Of a stretch of 64,000 nucleotides of DNA, positions 20,720 to 30,863 are shown one piece after another. The first letter of the stretch is position 1. The number at the start of each line of letters is the position of its first letter. Under the pieces are notes generated by a model. The model was not told the origin of the DNA. It did no database searches and saw only the letters and a list, made by a program, of their open reading frames with translations. The translations under genes and the position numbers were made by a program. The DNA comes from Diploptera punctata (taxonomy: Eukaryota > Arthropoda > Insecta > Blattodea > Blaberidae), in NCBI GenBank assembly GCA_030220185.1, contig JASPKZ010007797.1, positions 1,346,001-1,410,000 on the forward strand. Reading direction: 5' to 3'.

Positions 20720-20950
20720 TAAATCCACATGAATAATTCCTTTTAAGAAAAATTCTTTTGCTACTTTTTTTATTTTGTAATTATCCACAATACGGTGGTT
20801 TTCTGTCACTCTCAACAAGTTCACTTCTCCAGTTGAAGCGCTATTGAATATCCTCATCAACTACAGTTCACTCATACTTTTCTTCATACCATCCTTCCAA
20901 CCTTCTTTAGGTCTTCCCTTTCTTATTTTCCTGTCTATTTGTCACTCCAA
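20720..20950 (-). pseudogene. LINE C-terminal fragment, minus strand
   Basis: Across frame breaks the minus strand reads DRKIRKGRPKEGWKDGMKK, then VVDEDIQ and RVTENHRIVDNYKIKKVAKE. The GRPKxxWxD pattern is the C-terminal signature of the RTE-like LINEs in this window. Confidence 0.65.
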
Positions 20951-21239
20951 GCCACAATGCCTGTCCGAGTTGAAAAAGGTGAGGAGGAGGAGTAACAACC
21001 TCGTGACAAAAAAACTGGGTTCAGCTCATCCAGCTGATAGTATTAAGGGTCACTGTTTAGGGTTACAAACATTGCTGCCTTGAAAGTAGGCATTGGATTG
21101 TCAAAGGCTAGTGGAAGGAAACCTTGATTAAAAATTATCTGGTCCTCCAGAATGGGTTATAGCAGTGGATCAGCTACCCATTATACACAAAAAATATACA
21201 ATGCCAAAAGACTCGCAAGAAATGACACCGGACGTATGC
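20951..21239. other. Possible retroposon leader, unassigned
   Basis: More GC-rich than its surroundings (GGTGAGGAGGAGGAGTAACA, CAGCTCATCCAGCTGATAG). No protein motif is seen. It may be the 5' part of a LINE or SINE; no match elsewhere in the window was found. Confidence 0.3.
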
Positions 21240-21640
21240 TACATCATCATCATCATCATCTTCCATGCAAGTATTAGGCCATGTGACCTGTTACGGTCTC
21301 AAAGAGGAATTTTCCATCCAGCACTTTTTTGGATGTCCAGTGATCTTTTGCCTTGGGGGCAGTAATGAAGCATCGTTGAGGATGGGCTTTCCAGTAGTTC
21401 TGGTAGTTTTGTGTATGATGGAGAATGGGTTCTACATTCAACTCTTCCTTAATTTCCTCATTTCTTTTATGGTCCCACTTAGTATAGCCTGCTGTACGGT
21501 GCATAAATCACATCTCATTTGTTGTTATTTGGCATTCATCTCTTCATCGTATTGTCCATGCTTCACTATCATATCATAATACAGATCTTGTGAGAATCTT
21601 ATAAAGCCGTAATCTTGTGTTCTTTTGTAACCTGTACTAC
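21240..21640 (-). pseudogene. LINE C-terminal fragment, minus strand
   Basis: The minus strand encodes HRTAGYTKWDHKRNEEI, homologous to the same block of the LINE at 19780, then LNVEPILHH. It ends at a (GAT)n tail (21243-21260). 5'-truncated LINE copy. Confidence 0.8.
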
Positions 21641-21798
21641 ATATGGTATAATATTATATTTTTATGATTTTTAGTAAATTCTGAAAGAATTGTTGTTCTC
21701 ATGAAAAGATTAAGAAACATTTTTACAAATATTCATCAATCCCACTTATTAGTCACCAGAAATTACTGTGACAAAAATTTGTTTATAAATTATATATA

Positions 21799-23041
21799 CG
21801 AGGGTCATACTGAAAGTCATGAGCAACATTTTTTTAAACAATCATAATATTTATTTTAGACAAACCAAGTACACCATGTTAATCTACAGACCTTTGTGCT
21901 ACTTTTCAACATAGTCTCCATTTCTTTGCACACATTTTGTCCAGCTGCTCGAAGACACTGACGCACTGCTTTCCGAATATCCTCCAGCCTCTCGTAGCAT
22001 TGGCCTCTCATCTGCTCCTTCACAGAACCGAAAAGATGGTAGTCGGAGGGTGCCAAATCAGGACTATAGGGAGGATGTGGAAGAGTTTCCCACCCAAATG
22101 TCCTCATCTTCTCCACAGTGGCACGAGCAATGTGAGGATGCGCGTTATCGTGTTGCAGTATGATCTTCCTTCCAGGGCATTGGTTGTGCAATGCACGACG
22201 GAGCTTCACAAGTGTCTGGATATAGCGGATAATGTTGGTTTGTCCAGGTTCAAGAAATTCAACCAGAATGCAACCTTGCGCATCCCAAAAGACGCTGCCC
22301 ATAACTTTCCCAACAGATTGCACTGTCTTCGCTTTTTTCTTTGATGGCGAATTCAAGTGGTGCCATTCCATACTCTGGCGTTTTGTTTCAGGCTCGTAGC
22401 GATGAAACCAGCTTTCGTTACCTGTCACAATACTCGTCAAAAAATCATCACCTTCATTTCGAAATCTCTCAAGAAGGTTATGGGTGATGGTTCTTCTCTG
22501 AAGTTTGTGGTCTTCACTCAATAAACGTGGAATCCAATGGGCACTAACTTTTCGGTAACCTAAGCTGTGAATCATTTCTTGCACTGCACTGTGTCCTACT
22601 GCAAGTTTTGTAGCGATTTCATTCACTGTGATACGCCTGTCGTCTCTAATGAGCGCATCAACTCTTTCTTTGTTGCAATCCGTGGAGGCAGAGCGTGGGC
22701 GACCGCTATGAGGGTCATCTTTAAAATGTTTCACCCATCTCCTAACACTGCTGGAACCCATGCAGGCATCTCCGTAAGCACATTGAAGTCTTTGGTGAAT
22801 ATCAACAGCAGATTATTCCTCTTTAACAAGGAATTCAATGACAGCGCGCTGTCGAAACAAAACATTGATGTCTGCCATTTTGGAAACACTGCGTGTGGTC
22901 ACATGATAGAAGCTGTGACGCCACAAAACGGTAATGTTGTGGTATAAAGTCTATAGATTACGATCCTGCAGTTGTTTTTGTTACATTGTTGAAATTTGAA
23001 TTTTAACAATGGGTTGCTCACGACTTTCAGTATGACCCTCG
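21799..23041 (-). mobile_element. Mariner-type transposon, almost full length
   Basis: A 1243-bp element with 29-bp terminal inverted repeats that differ at one position (left CGAGGGTCATACTGAAAGTC at 21799, inverse at 23013-23041). Both ends are flanked by TA (21797-21798 and 23042-23043), the mariner target duplication. It encodes one transposase on the minus strand with a single stop (next feature). Size and layout are typical of the mariner family. Confidence 0.95.
21856..22878 (-). pseudogene. Mariner transposase, one stop and altered catalytic Asp
   Basis: The frame runs 340 codons from ATG at 22878 to the stop at 21856. Codon 22 is TAA (22813-22815); otherwise the frame is open, and an internal Met at codon 40 could start a shorter protein. 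Features: helix-turn-helix region at residues 1-120 with SGRPRS at 58-63, slightly shorter than usual before it; catalytic region D,D34D with HDNAHPH (Asp 244) and YSPDLAPSDYHLF (Asp 279). The first catalytic position is Asn (TGNESW, residue 154) where mariners have Asp. Both the stop and D-to-N change argue that it is dead. Confidence 0.93.
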
Positions 23042-23189
23042 TATATATATTCTATGGTAACGATAAGGGTGACTATCTAGCTACGAGAGAAGCAAAGTTA
23101 CCCCTCATCTTCCAAAAGCAATCTAATAATAAAAGATCAAGTTAGGAAAGCTACCATACCGAGATCAAATTAATAAGAAAGTCATGTTG

Positions 23190-23460
23190 TCTCATAGACT
23201 GTGATGGGCAGGACATGTGGCACAAATGGGGAAAGAAAGAGGGGTATGGAAGCTTCTTATAGGGAAACCAGATGGAAAATTCCAGTTGGTTGACTAAGAA
23301 TGAGGTGGTAGAATAACATTAACCATATTTGAGGGAAGTAGATTATACAGGAGATATTTGGAAAATAATATCTCGAGATAGGGATGTATGGAGAGCTTAT
23401 GTCTGCATGGCCATGTATCTATTGATTCACTAGTATCAGTGAGTTAGTTTTAGTTAGTTT
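23190..23460 (+). pseudogene. LINE C-terminal fragment
   Basis: Broken frames read WAGHVAQMGKERG and WKLLIGKPDGK, matching the minus-strand LINE tail at 44135-44344 (MGNERLAWKLLVGKPEGK). It ends in TTAG repeats near 23443-23460. Confidence 0.75.
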
Positions 23461-24439
23461 TATTATGATGTTGCAAACTATTTGTCTTTTACATCCAAGC
23501 ATATTTGATAATGCTTTGCGAAGTAATTCATTTCTTTATTGGAGTAGCATGAATTTCTTCCTCAGCAAGTAGACATTTTGTATTTTTTGGGAATAAACAT
23601 TTTCCTTCAAATAATCCCACAACTTAGAATCATATTTCTGATACACTCTGTACACGAGTTTAATTTTCATTTTAAGTTGGATAGGTTATAATACCTAGAC
23701 CCTGCAGATAAAAAAAATGCTTACCTCTTTAAATAAGATCAAAGCAAGAGGAATTGAAGTCATGTCCTGGTTGCATATTCTTGATATTGAAACAGCAGAG
23801 AGAGTTTTGTTACTGATATACAGTTTACCTTCTTTTTATCTTATCTTTATGATAAATACACTGCATCATTAATTGGAAGCAGAATTTACAACCTGTATTA
23901 AAGAAATGGGACCTCTGGTATGTGTTACGATATTTTTGTTTAGTATAGCTTAGTGTATTGTGTGCGATGGAAACTGTTTTCCATTATTACAGGCGTTACA
24001 GCCAGGTAACTTGTATATGCACAAGTTTTAATACTTTTAAATTTGATTGAAAAGATTAAATTATTATTTCTATAGAATATATACATCTTCTTTCTCCAGT
24101 GGCCTTATTTTTGAATGCTTCTAGTTCATTAACCCTTAAATTCAATTGTTTTAATTGTTCTAATAGTTTTAATAAAACAGAAGAAAGCTAACAATAAGAA
24201 ATTACTGAAATGTGTGTGGGATTACACAATATACCTAATAATAACAGTTATCCACGATTTCATTTTTAGTGCGGTCCACCACATTTAAGTAACTGATGCA
24301 AGAAAATTACTGTTTTGCCAATTTAAGGGTTAAGGGTCTTGCATCCCAGTACAATTTGGCAATATCACTCTTTTGTGTTTTATTTATTTATTTTATTTTA
24401 TCTTTTATTTATTTTAATTTGATTTTATTCATTTTTTTT
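23461..24439. other. No feature seen
   Basis: About 980 bp of AT-rich sequence with no recognised gene, tRNA-like motif or repeat end. The T/A-rich run at 24370-24440 may be a retroposon tail of the next feature. Confidence 0.5.
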
Positions 24440-24660
24440 TTCATTATGCTACAAGATGAAGGTCAATGATTCAAGTCCCATGGCAATCGTTTTTAAAACT
24501 GTCATCTACTTTCTGCCAGCACTATGTCCCTGGAGTTGACTCAGCCTCCAACAAAATGAGTATCAGAATATTCTGGGGGTAAAGGTGGCACTCATTCAGG
24601 GGTGACAACCCGGCTGATATCTTGTGCCAATTATATTGTGGCACATCATAATGACAATGT
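24440..24660 (-). mobile_element. SINE fragment related to 41974-42373
   Basis: GCCAGCACTATGTCCCTGG, GAGTTGACTCAGCCTC and GGGTGACAACCCGGCTGA match, with decay, the inverse order of the SINE at 41974-42373. The tRNA-like head is poorly kept. Confidence 0.55.
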
Positions 24661-24985
24661 TGAAATTACGTGGGCTAGGTGAGAATATTGGTCTTGCAAT
24701 GGTTGCAATAGATTTGCGAGTCACCGACTTGCAAGTCAAAAGACCCACACAAACCACTGATAATTCTGGGCTGTTATTCCAGATGTCTGTACCCTCCTTC
24801 TCAGGAAAAATCGGTGGTGAGAGATTTACATGTGAAGTGTCTACACCCTGGGCCTAGAAGTTTCCCTGCCAAGCCCTGTATATTTGTGGTGAAGGCAGGA
24901 GGCCAATCAGTTGTGAATTAACAGCAGTACAGAGAACAGAGCAAGAGAAAGAGAGTTGCAGTGAGTGAAGGCATATGAAACTGTG
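24661..24985. other. Unclassified repeat-like segment
   Basis: Contains GCGAGTCACCGACTTGCAAGTC and a GA-rich part (GCAAGAGAAAGAGAG). No motif identifies it. It borders the TIR element at 24990-26067. Confidence 0.35.
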
Positions 24986-24989
24986 AAAT

Positions 24990-26067
24990 AATTGAATCAG
25001 TCATTTCGAAAAGGATCATCTACGATTTTTTGTGAAATTCACTTTTTTTGTTATTCCATGTTTACATACGTCCTTACATCGATTCCGCTTGAGAAATGAT
25101 CAAATACACAATTATTTTACCACTTTCTTACTTTACCTTTCATGTAGTAATTTCGAAAAAGGATCAACTTGCCGAGTTGTTCCCTTTTCGAACGGACTGA
25201 CGCACGAATATGATCTTGACTTCAGCTGCATATCTATCCTCTTGCATTCTTTCTGTGTTATCAGAGTAAACAATATTAAAACCATGCTACAATCGTTATT
25301 TATGTATTATTTATTTAATGCAAGGCACTCCGTATACAGAGTATGGGTAAAGGTGTTCCAAAAGAACAAAAACATTATTTTGCAATAAATACATTTTACG
25401 AATTTGAGTGTAATAGTGACAAGCCTAGAACCGGAAATTCATTAACACCATTTTCGGGGAACAAGAGTTCAACTTGCTCAAACCAAAGCCCCCAGAAATA
25501 CTGCAAATACCAGATGTGAAAACACATCCTGCCTACATCAGCAAAGTACAAATCAATCACAAAAAAATGGATGATGTAAAGAAACTTCATCAGTACATTC
25601 CTGATATCCATCGACATTTTTATGATGATTTATTCAAATGGCCTATAGAGCTGAAGTAGTAGAGAACGCCGAAGATGTTCAATGATGAAATTTTTCAGGT
25701 GTACTTTTTTTTTATAGTCAGACCCAAATGATGAAATGTAATAAAATGTATACAATATTATTCCATTATATAGTATGTAGTTATTTCGCAATAATATTTT
25801 TTTCAAAGAAATGTGTTTAATTTTGTAAATGTTTTTTCGTTCATTTCGAAAAGGGATCATCTCCGGAAAATTGTAATTAGTTTTTTGGGAAAACTATAAT
25901 CAAGAAAGTCATGTAAATCAGTAAGTGAAAGTGAATGGGCATGAAAATTATTCAGTAGAAATTTCAGATTCATAGCTTTATCCTGGACAAACTGAATAAG
26001 TTTTTTCCCTCTCCTGTAAAATTTGATCAGCTGTAGATGATCTCTTTTCGAAATGACTCATTCAATT
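24990..26067 (+). mobile_element. DNA transposon with about 40-bp TIRs, unclassified
   Basis: Ends match in inverse orientation: GTCATTTCGAAAAGGATCAT at 25000 and its inverse (one insertion) at 26035-26057, with AATTGAAT on the outer sides. TTTCGAAAAGGATCA-type motifs recur inside at 25152, 25184 (inverse) and 25845, perhaps transposase binding sites. A 62-codon frame at 25474-25659 (KVQINHKKMDDVKKLHQYIP, DIHRHFYDDLFKWP) may be the C-terminus of a lost transposase. The target duplication is unclear: TCA on both sides of the inner core, or GTGAA around the outer ends. Confidence 0.7.
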
Positions 26068-26279
26068 GTGAAGCAGATAAACCTGGAACAAGATTAATTG
26101 TGAGTGAAAATTGTGATTCATTTACTACTGAGAATTTGTAGAAGTAAATGAAGTGATTGTGAAAATTTACTCAAAATATGTGTGGATTATTTATGACGTA
26201 AATAGGTGAACACAAACCCCGGTCATCTGTGACAATATAGAAAGGTAGAAGCCTTAATCTCTTGCTATCTCAAGTAATG

Positions 26280-26600
26280 GGATCACTTTACTTTCTTCTT
26301 TTTTTTTTTATTCTTTTTATTTATTTATTATTATTATTTTTTTTAATCCAGCTTTCTACATACAAGGAGATGGTCAGCATTCATAAATGTTCCTTGTATT
26401 TTGCATATTGTGTATTCATCTGATTTATAAATTTTAATTTTGTATAGATGGACTGTCAAACATTCATGTCCTGTTTTTAATCTGAAACTTGCCACTGCTT
26501 TCTTCCATGTCATTTTATTGTTTATTACCCAATCTAGGTGGATGTTGCACCATTGTTTATCCGTCACAGCTTTTTTAATTTTTTAAAATTTTGATTTTAT
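26280..26600 (-). pseudogene. LINE ORF2 C-terminal fragment with poly(A) tail
   Basis: The minus strand encodes MTWKKAVASFRLKTGHECL, then HLYKIKIYKSDEYTICK and MNADHLLVCRKLD. This is the His/Cys-rich C-terminal block found after the RNase H or RT region in several LINE groups. A T-rich run at 26298-26345 on the + strand is its poly(A)-like 3' tail. It belongs to a different LINE group from the RTE-like copies. Confidence 0.75.
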
Positions 26601-26855
26601 TATTTTACAACGGGTGAAAATTAATTGTTGATGGAAAAATTATAGAACAAGTGTCTGATTTCTCATACTTAGGAAGTGTATTTGCAGAACATAAGAGTGA
26701 CATTAATTCAAAATTACAAAAATATAATAAAATTAATGGGGTAATAAGAAGACATTTTGGTAAACAGATGATGATGGATACAAAAACTAAGCTTACATAA
26801 CATCACATCAAAACAATTAAATTATTGTAAATTAATGGTAAAGAGAAAAATGTTT

Positions 26856-26928
26856 GCCTGAACCGGGGATCGAACCACAAACCTTTAGCTTTCCGTGCTA
26901 ATGCTCTGTCCACTGAGCTAATCCAGGC
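26856..26928 (-). tRNA. tRNA-like cloverleaf (GGA), repeat-borne
   Basis: Inverse copy of 27316-27388: acceptor stem GCCTGGA/TTCAGGC, D-stem CTC/GAG, anticodon stem TTAGC/GCTAA, T-stem weakened by changes near the B-box (GGTTTGTGGTTCGATCC in complement). Flanked by GGTAAAGAGAAAAA. Confidence 0.6.
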
Positions 26929-27315
26929 TTCATTCCCATCCAAGCAGAAATCCTTCCTTTACCTTACTCTACTGTTCCCACATTCAATTGCAATGAATCA
27001 TCATTCACAAATACACAATGAATGGCTTCTACCTGAAGAAGACGTGAAGGGACTCCACACAGCTATAGCATTATTTATTAAATTAATTGATTTACAATAA
27101 TTTAATTGTGTTAATTAATTTACTTATTTCTATCATAGTAATAGCTTTAGCTTCTCAATATTAATTTAATAAATAATGCTATAGCTGTGTGGAGTCCCTT
27201 CATGTCTTCTTCAGGTAGAAGCCATTCATTGTGTGTTTGTGAATGATTCATTGCAATTGAATGTGGGACCAGTAGAGTAAGGTACAGGAAGGATTTCTGC
27301 TTGGATGGGAATGAA

Positions 27316-27388
27316 GCCTGGATTAGCTCAGTGGACAGAGCATTAGCACGGAAAGCTAAAGGTTCCGGGTTCAATTCCCGGTTCAGGC
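27316..27388 (+). tRNA. tRNA-like cloverleaf (GGA), intact fold, repeat-borne
   Basis: 73 nt with all four stems: acceptor 7 bp (one G-U), D-stem GCTC/GAGC, anticodon TTAGC/GCTAA with loop ACGGAAA (GGA, but C at position 33 instead of U), short variable loop, T-stem CCGGG/CCCGG with B-box GGTTCAATTCC. It is flanked by inverted repeats that include TTTTTCTCTTTAC. The missing U33 and lack of a Ser-type variable arm argue against a working tRNA-Ser. Confidence 0.65.
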
Positions 27389-28081
27389 AAACATTTTTCT
27401 CTTTACTATTGATTTACAATAATTTAATTGTGTTCATTAATTTACTTATTTCTATCATAGTAATAGCTTTAGCTTCTCAATATTAATTTAATAATCACAT
27501 CAAAAGCTGCTCTAAAATACAGAAGTGAAATTTGGATTTTAATAAAGAAATTCTCATAAACTTAGAGTAAGCCAAATGCGCTTCTTACTTTCACTGTTAG
27601 AAATTAATAGACTGGATCACCAAAGGAACACTATTATCAGAGAAAAACTTGGAATAGAAAGATACTAACAAGAACGGAAAAATCATCTGAGAAGAATGGA
27701 AAGAAATAGATTTCCAAAATTGGCGTTCCAATTTACTACAACTGGACATAGGGACCAAGGAAGACCAAAACATTGGTGGAAAGATCAAGACCATCTTCGT
27801 TAGGTTTATCGTCATAGGTCACATGGCCTAAAATGGATTTGTTCATGTTGATGGTGTTTTTATTAATGTTTTAAATTCTTGTGCTTCCACTATGTTTTTT
27901 TTTTTCATGTAAATCTCATTACCATTACAAATCTACTCTCTGTTTTTCACCTTGTTTAATTCTTGTGTTCTAATGTCAATGTACTATTCATGCTTTTGAT
28001 TCTGTGTTGGGTGAATATATGGCAATAATGTGGTCTATTTTCAATTTACTTATTATGTATGAAGTAAATTTAAAATAAATT

Positions 28082-28310
28082 CTATATCACCTCACCTCAT
28101 ATCCTTTCTGGACCAGTTTCAAAACCTTCTTGGTTTCATCGTCAGTAATTTCATGTTTGTTTTTCTATCATCTTGAAATTACTGAAGATGGAACCAAGAA
28201 GATTCTGAAACAAGTCTAATTAGAAGACAGGATATGAGGTGAGGTGATAAAGAATTTATTCTAAATGTAAAATGTACCTCTTAATGTTATTTCCTGTATA
28301 GTTAAATTTA
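28082..28310. repeat. Foldback repeat next to a GRAMD1 exon
   Basis: ATCACCTCACCTCATATCC at 28086 is inverted at 28230-28248. Inner arms around TCTTGGTTTCATC and AATTTCA pair. It contains CTGAAGATGGAACC...TCTGAAAC at 28182-28210 and ends with a variant of the family terminus at 28276-28295, about 40 bp before the exon at 28335. Confidence 0.85.
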
Positions 28311-28334
28311 AGTTTTTTCTTATCTTTTTTTCAG

Positions 28335-28563
28335 GATAGTTTAAGCAGATCATCAGATTTAGGTAATGTTCACGATTTGAACCGTAGCTTAAGTCACGAA
28401 GGCACTGCTAAGGAACGATCTAAGGACGCGACTAGAGGCTCTGATCGTACTAAAAAGAAATCATCATGGTATAATGTTTTATATCCAACTTACAAGTCGC
28501 GAAGTGAGGACTTTAAAAGGATATTCAAGGAAAGTCTTCCGTCTGATGAAAGGCTTGTTGTAG
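28335..28563 (+). CDS. GRAMD1: GRAMD1/Aster family protein, exon with start of GRAM domain
   Basis: Acceptor TTTTTTTCAG|GAT, donor GTAG|GTAAGA. The exon holds 76 codons plus one base, with phase 0 entry and phase 1 exit. The first 40 residues are polar and Ser-rich. Then comes the family hallmark SSWYNVLYPTYKSRSEDFKR, which opens the GRAM domain, followed by FKESLPSDERLVV. In GRAMD1/Aster proteins the GRAM domain binds phosphatidylserine and cholesterol in the plasma membrane and brings the ER-anchored protein to ER-plasma membrane contacts. That role is family knowledge; the sequence shows the domain. The split codon becomes Asp when joined to the next exon. A foldback repeat ends about 40 bp before the acceptor. 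Confidence 0.93.
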
Positions 28564-28867
28564 GTAAGATTACATTTTGTAATTGCAACATCTCATGTAT
28601 GTTTTTGTCTTTTCCCTCATTTTTTTCTCTCTCTCTTTCTATCTCGCCCAGTGAAGTGATTTCAACATGTGTCAAGGCTCTAGGAGAAATGAGTGAATTA
28701 CACTTTTTAACTTTTTATGAAAAAATATAATAAATTCATTCAATGATTAAACAAATCCAATAATGTATATAAAAACATAGTGGTTCGGTGGATCTCTGCA
28801 CATAATTTGAAATGAGGGAGCATATATTTTATTAAGGAAATGTATTAGAATTCCATAAAAATAAACT
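28564..28867. other. Intron, no feature seen
   Basis: Intron sequence after the exon ending at 28563. No repeat recognised. Confidence 0.5.
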
Positions 28868-29372
28868 TATCATTTTTCATAATCATCATCATCTGCATTC
28901 ATGGATTAGATCTGTTGACCCGTTCCGACTTCAGCCCATCTCTTTCTAGGTCTGCCCACATCTTGGGTGCCTTTAGGTTTGTATTTTGTTAAATTTAATT
29001 CTGTAAAAATTTTAAAATTGTATTTTGTTATTTGTTTTGATATCTATCTTCATTCATTCTGTCTATGTGTTGCTTCCATTTTTGTCTATATGTATCTATT
29101 TTATCAGTTATTATTAGTTATATCATTATCATAATTAAATTAAATGTCACATCCTAGATAATTGAGATGGTTCACCTGTTCTATGATTTTGTTTCCTATT
29201 ACTATTTTGGATCTGATTTGATTTTTCCCTTGGAATGCCATTACCTTAGTTTTTTCTATGGATATTTTGAGATTATATTGTTCACGTATATTATGTAATT
29301 TAAAAGTATTCCTTTAAAGCTCATCTTCCATATTTGCTATTATTACCTGGTCATCAGCATATAATAATGCCA
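28868..29372 (-). pseudogene. LINE reverse transcriptase fragment, minus strand
   Basis: The minus strand, across a few frame breaks, reads ADDQVIIANMEDEL (end of the FADD/YADD box), KLHNIREQYNLKISIEKTK, VMAFQGKNQIRSKIVI and NHLNYLGCD. These are the standard blocks after the catalytic box of RTE-like LINEs. A (GAT)n-type tail lies at 28880-28895. Confidence 0.82.
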
Positions 29373-29468
29373 TTACTTATTTTAGGAATTCTCACTATGA
29401 GGTATATTCATTAAGGTAGAATATTTTTTATCACTCACCTCATATTGTTCTTCTTATTTGATTATAAA

Positions 29469-30030
29469 CTAGTTTCGGAATATAGTTTCTGTTCCATCCT
29501 CAGTATCGTCACGACCGTTGTTCTGTCGTCTTGAAGAGCTGTCCTTCTCTCCTTCCATTGGCTGACTGAAAAACCTCGAAACCAGGTCATTCTCACCGGG
29601 AAATTCAAAGTTCATTAATTTCTTCTTTTTGCTCTTTTGAATGTAGATCTTTTCCCAAACAGTAAGTTCTTTTGGTTTTTCTATTTGTTTTAATAATTTA
29701 GCTTCTTTCTCGATACAATGTTTTTCAGACCATGCATGGGCAGCCACTGCAGATTTTTCTACTTCCCCTTTTTTGACATTCCCGAGATGTTCTTTCACTC
29801 TAGTTTTCAAATTTCTCTTAGTTTTTCCTATGTAGAATTTCTCACATTCTTCACATTTAATTTGATAAATCCCTGATTTGTTTTCTTCTTTAATTTTCTC
29901 AATCTTATTAGGTCTAATCAGTCTACTGATGCTGTAGTCGTTTTTGGGTGCTAACCTTATGTTGAAATCTTTAAAAAAATTTTGAAACTTGTGGTGTTTT
30001 AATGGATGATATGTGAATTTTCTAAATTTT
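29469..30030 (-). pseudogene. Penelope GIY-YIG endonuclease, most complete copy
   Basis: From 30030 downward the minus strand reads IRLAPKNDYSISRLIRPNK, SGIYQIKCEECEKFYIGK (GIY and YIG motifs intact), TKRNLKTRVKEHLGNVKKG, AAHAWSEKH and KPKELTVWEKIYIQKS, ending FEFPGENDLVSRFF. The nuclease nicks DNA during Penelope retrotransposition. This stretch is a single open frame, continuous with the reverse transcriptase once the 850-bp insertion at 30041-30890 is set aside. It is the reference for the many decayed endonuclease pieces in this window. Confidence 0.92.
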
Positions 30031-30107
30031 ACATTATCTTGACGATTTTATTATTAATTTAACACTTCTCATAGAAGGATAAATTATATTTGAAGAGAAA
30101 AATTTTC

Positions 30108-30180
30108 GCCTAGACCGGGACTCGAACCCGGGACCCTTGGCTTTCCGGGCCAAGTGCTCTACCAACTGAGCTACCGAGGC
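30108..30180 (-). tRNA. tRNA-like cloverleaf (GGA), repeat-borne
   Basis: 73 nt, identical in sequence to the plus-strand copies at 30489-30561 and 30791-30863. Outer acceptor pairs GCCT/AGGC, D-stem GCTC/GAGC, anticodon stem CTTGGC/GCCAAG with loop CCGGAAA, T-stem CCGGG/CCCGG with B-box GGTTCGAGTCC. Confidence 0.65.
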
Positions 30181-30488
30181 GAGTTACGATCTAGACGCAA
30201 ATTTTTCTCTTATGTACGTTGATAATTCCCTCGCGCCAAATGCTTGAAACCATAGCTTCTATCTTTGCAAATGGCGGCTTCTTAGTTAAGAAGACATTTA
30301 TTGGGAATTTAACACTACTTTATAGCCAGTAGGGCTTCTATTGACGATTTTATTATTAATTTAACACTTCTCATAGAAGGATAAATTATATTTGAAGAGA
30401 AAAATTTTCGCCTAGACCGGGACTCGAACCCGGCGCGAGGGAATTATCAACGTACATAAGAGAAAAATTTGCGTCTAGATCGTAACTC

Positions 30489-30561
30489 GCCTCGGTAGCT
30501 CAGTTGGTAGAGCACTTGGCCCGGAAAGCCAAGGGTCCCGGGTTCGAGTCCCGGTCTAGGC
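30489..30561 (+). tRNA. tRNA-like cloverleaf (GGA), repeat-borne
   Basis: Same sequence as 30108-30180 in the other orientation. Flanked by AAGAGAAAAATTTGCGTCTAG on the left and the near-inverse CTAGGCGAAAATTTTTCTCTT on the right. Both polymerase III promoter boxes match consensus well, so transcription is plausible even if it is not a working tRNA. Confidence 0.65.
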
Positions 30562-30790
30562 GAAAATTTTTCTCTTCAAATATAATTTATCCTTCTATGA
30601 GAAGTGTTAAATTAATAATAAAATCGTCAATAGAAGCCCTACTGGCTATAAAGTAGTGTTAAATTCCCAATAAATGTCTTCTTAACTAAGAAGCCGCCAT
30701 TTGCAAAGATAGAAGCTATGGTTTCAAGCATTTGGCGCGAGGGAATTATCAACGTACATAAGAGAAAAATTTGCGTCTAGATCGTAACTC

Positions 30791-30863
30791 GCCTCGGTAG
30801 CTCAGTTGGTAGAGCACTTGGCCCGGAAAGCCAAGGGTCCCGGGTTCGAGTCCCGGTCTAGGC
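30791..30863 (+). tRNA. tRNA-like cloverleaf (GGA), repeat-borne, tandem copy
   Basis: Second plus-strand copy, 302 bp after the first, with identical sequence and flanks. The right-hand flank is cut at CTTCAAATATAATTT by the target duplication at 30891. Confidence 0.65.

Larger units (their letters stand above)
26814..27494. mobile_element. Inverted pair of tRNA-containing units with 11-bp target duplication
   Basis: Bounded by TCACATCAAAA at 26803-26813 and 27495-27505 within a LINE, so the whole 681 bp inserted as one piece. It holds a minus-strand tRNA-like module (26856-26928), a spacer with an inverse pair (GGACTCCACACAGCTATAGC at 27051, inverse at 27178) and a plus-strand module (27316-27388). 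The segment CAATAATTTAATTGTGTT...AATATTAATTTAAT occurs twice as a direct repeat, in the centre and at the right end. Confidence 0.88.
26610..27850 (+). pseudogene. LINE (RTE-like) fragment interrupted by tRNA-like inverted pair
   Basis: The left part 26620-26802 reads IIEQVSDFSYLGSVFAEHKS. The right part 27506-27830 reads SKAALKYRSEIWIL and later blocks of the C-terminus. The two parts join in frame once 26814-27494 and one copy of the 11-bp duplication TCACATCAAAA are removed. Confidence 0.85.

Noticed and set aside
30108..30863. Cluster of three working tRNA-Ser(GGA) genes.
   Set aside because: The modules lie in dispersed, partly truncated repeats with target duplications, lack the Ser-type variable arm and have C at position 33.
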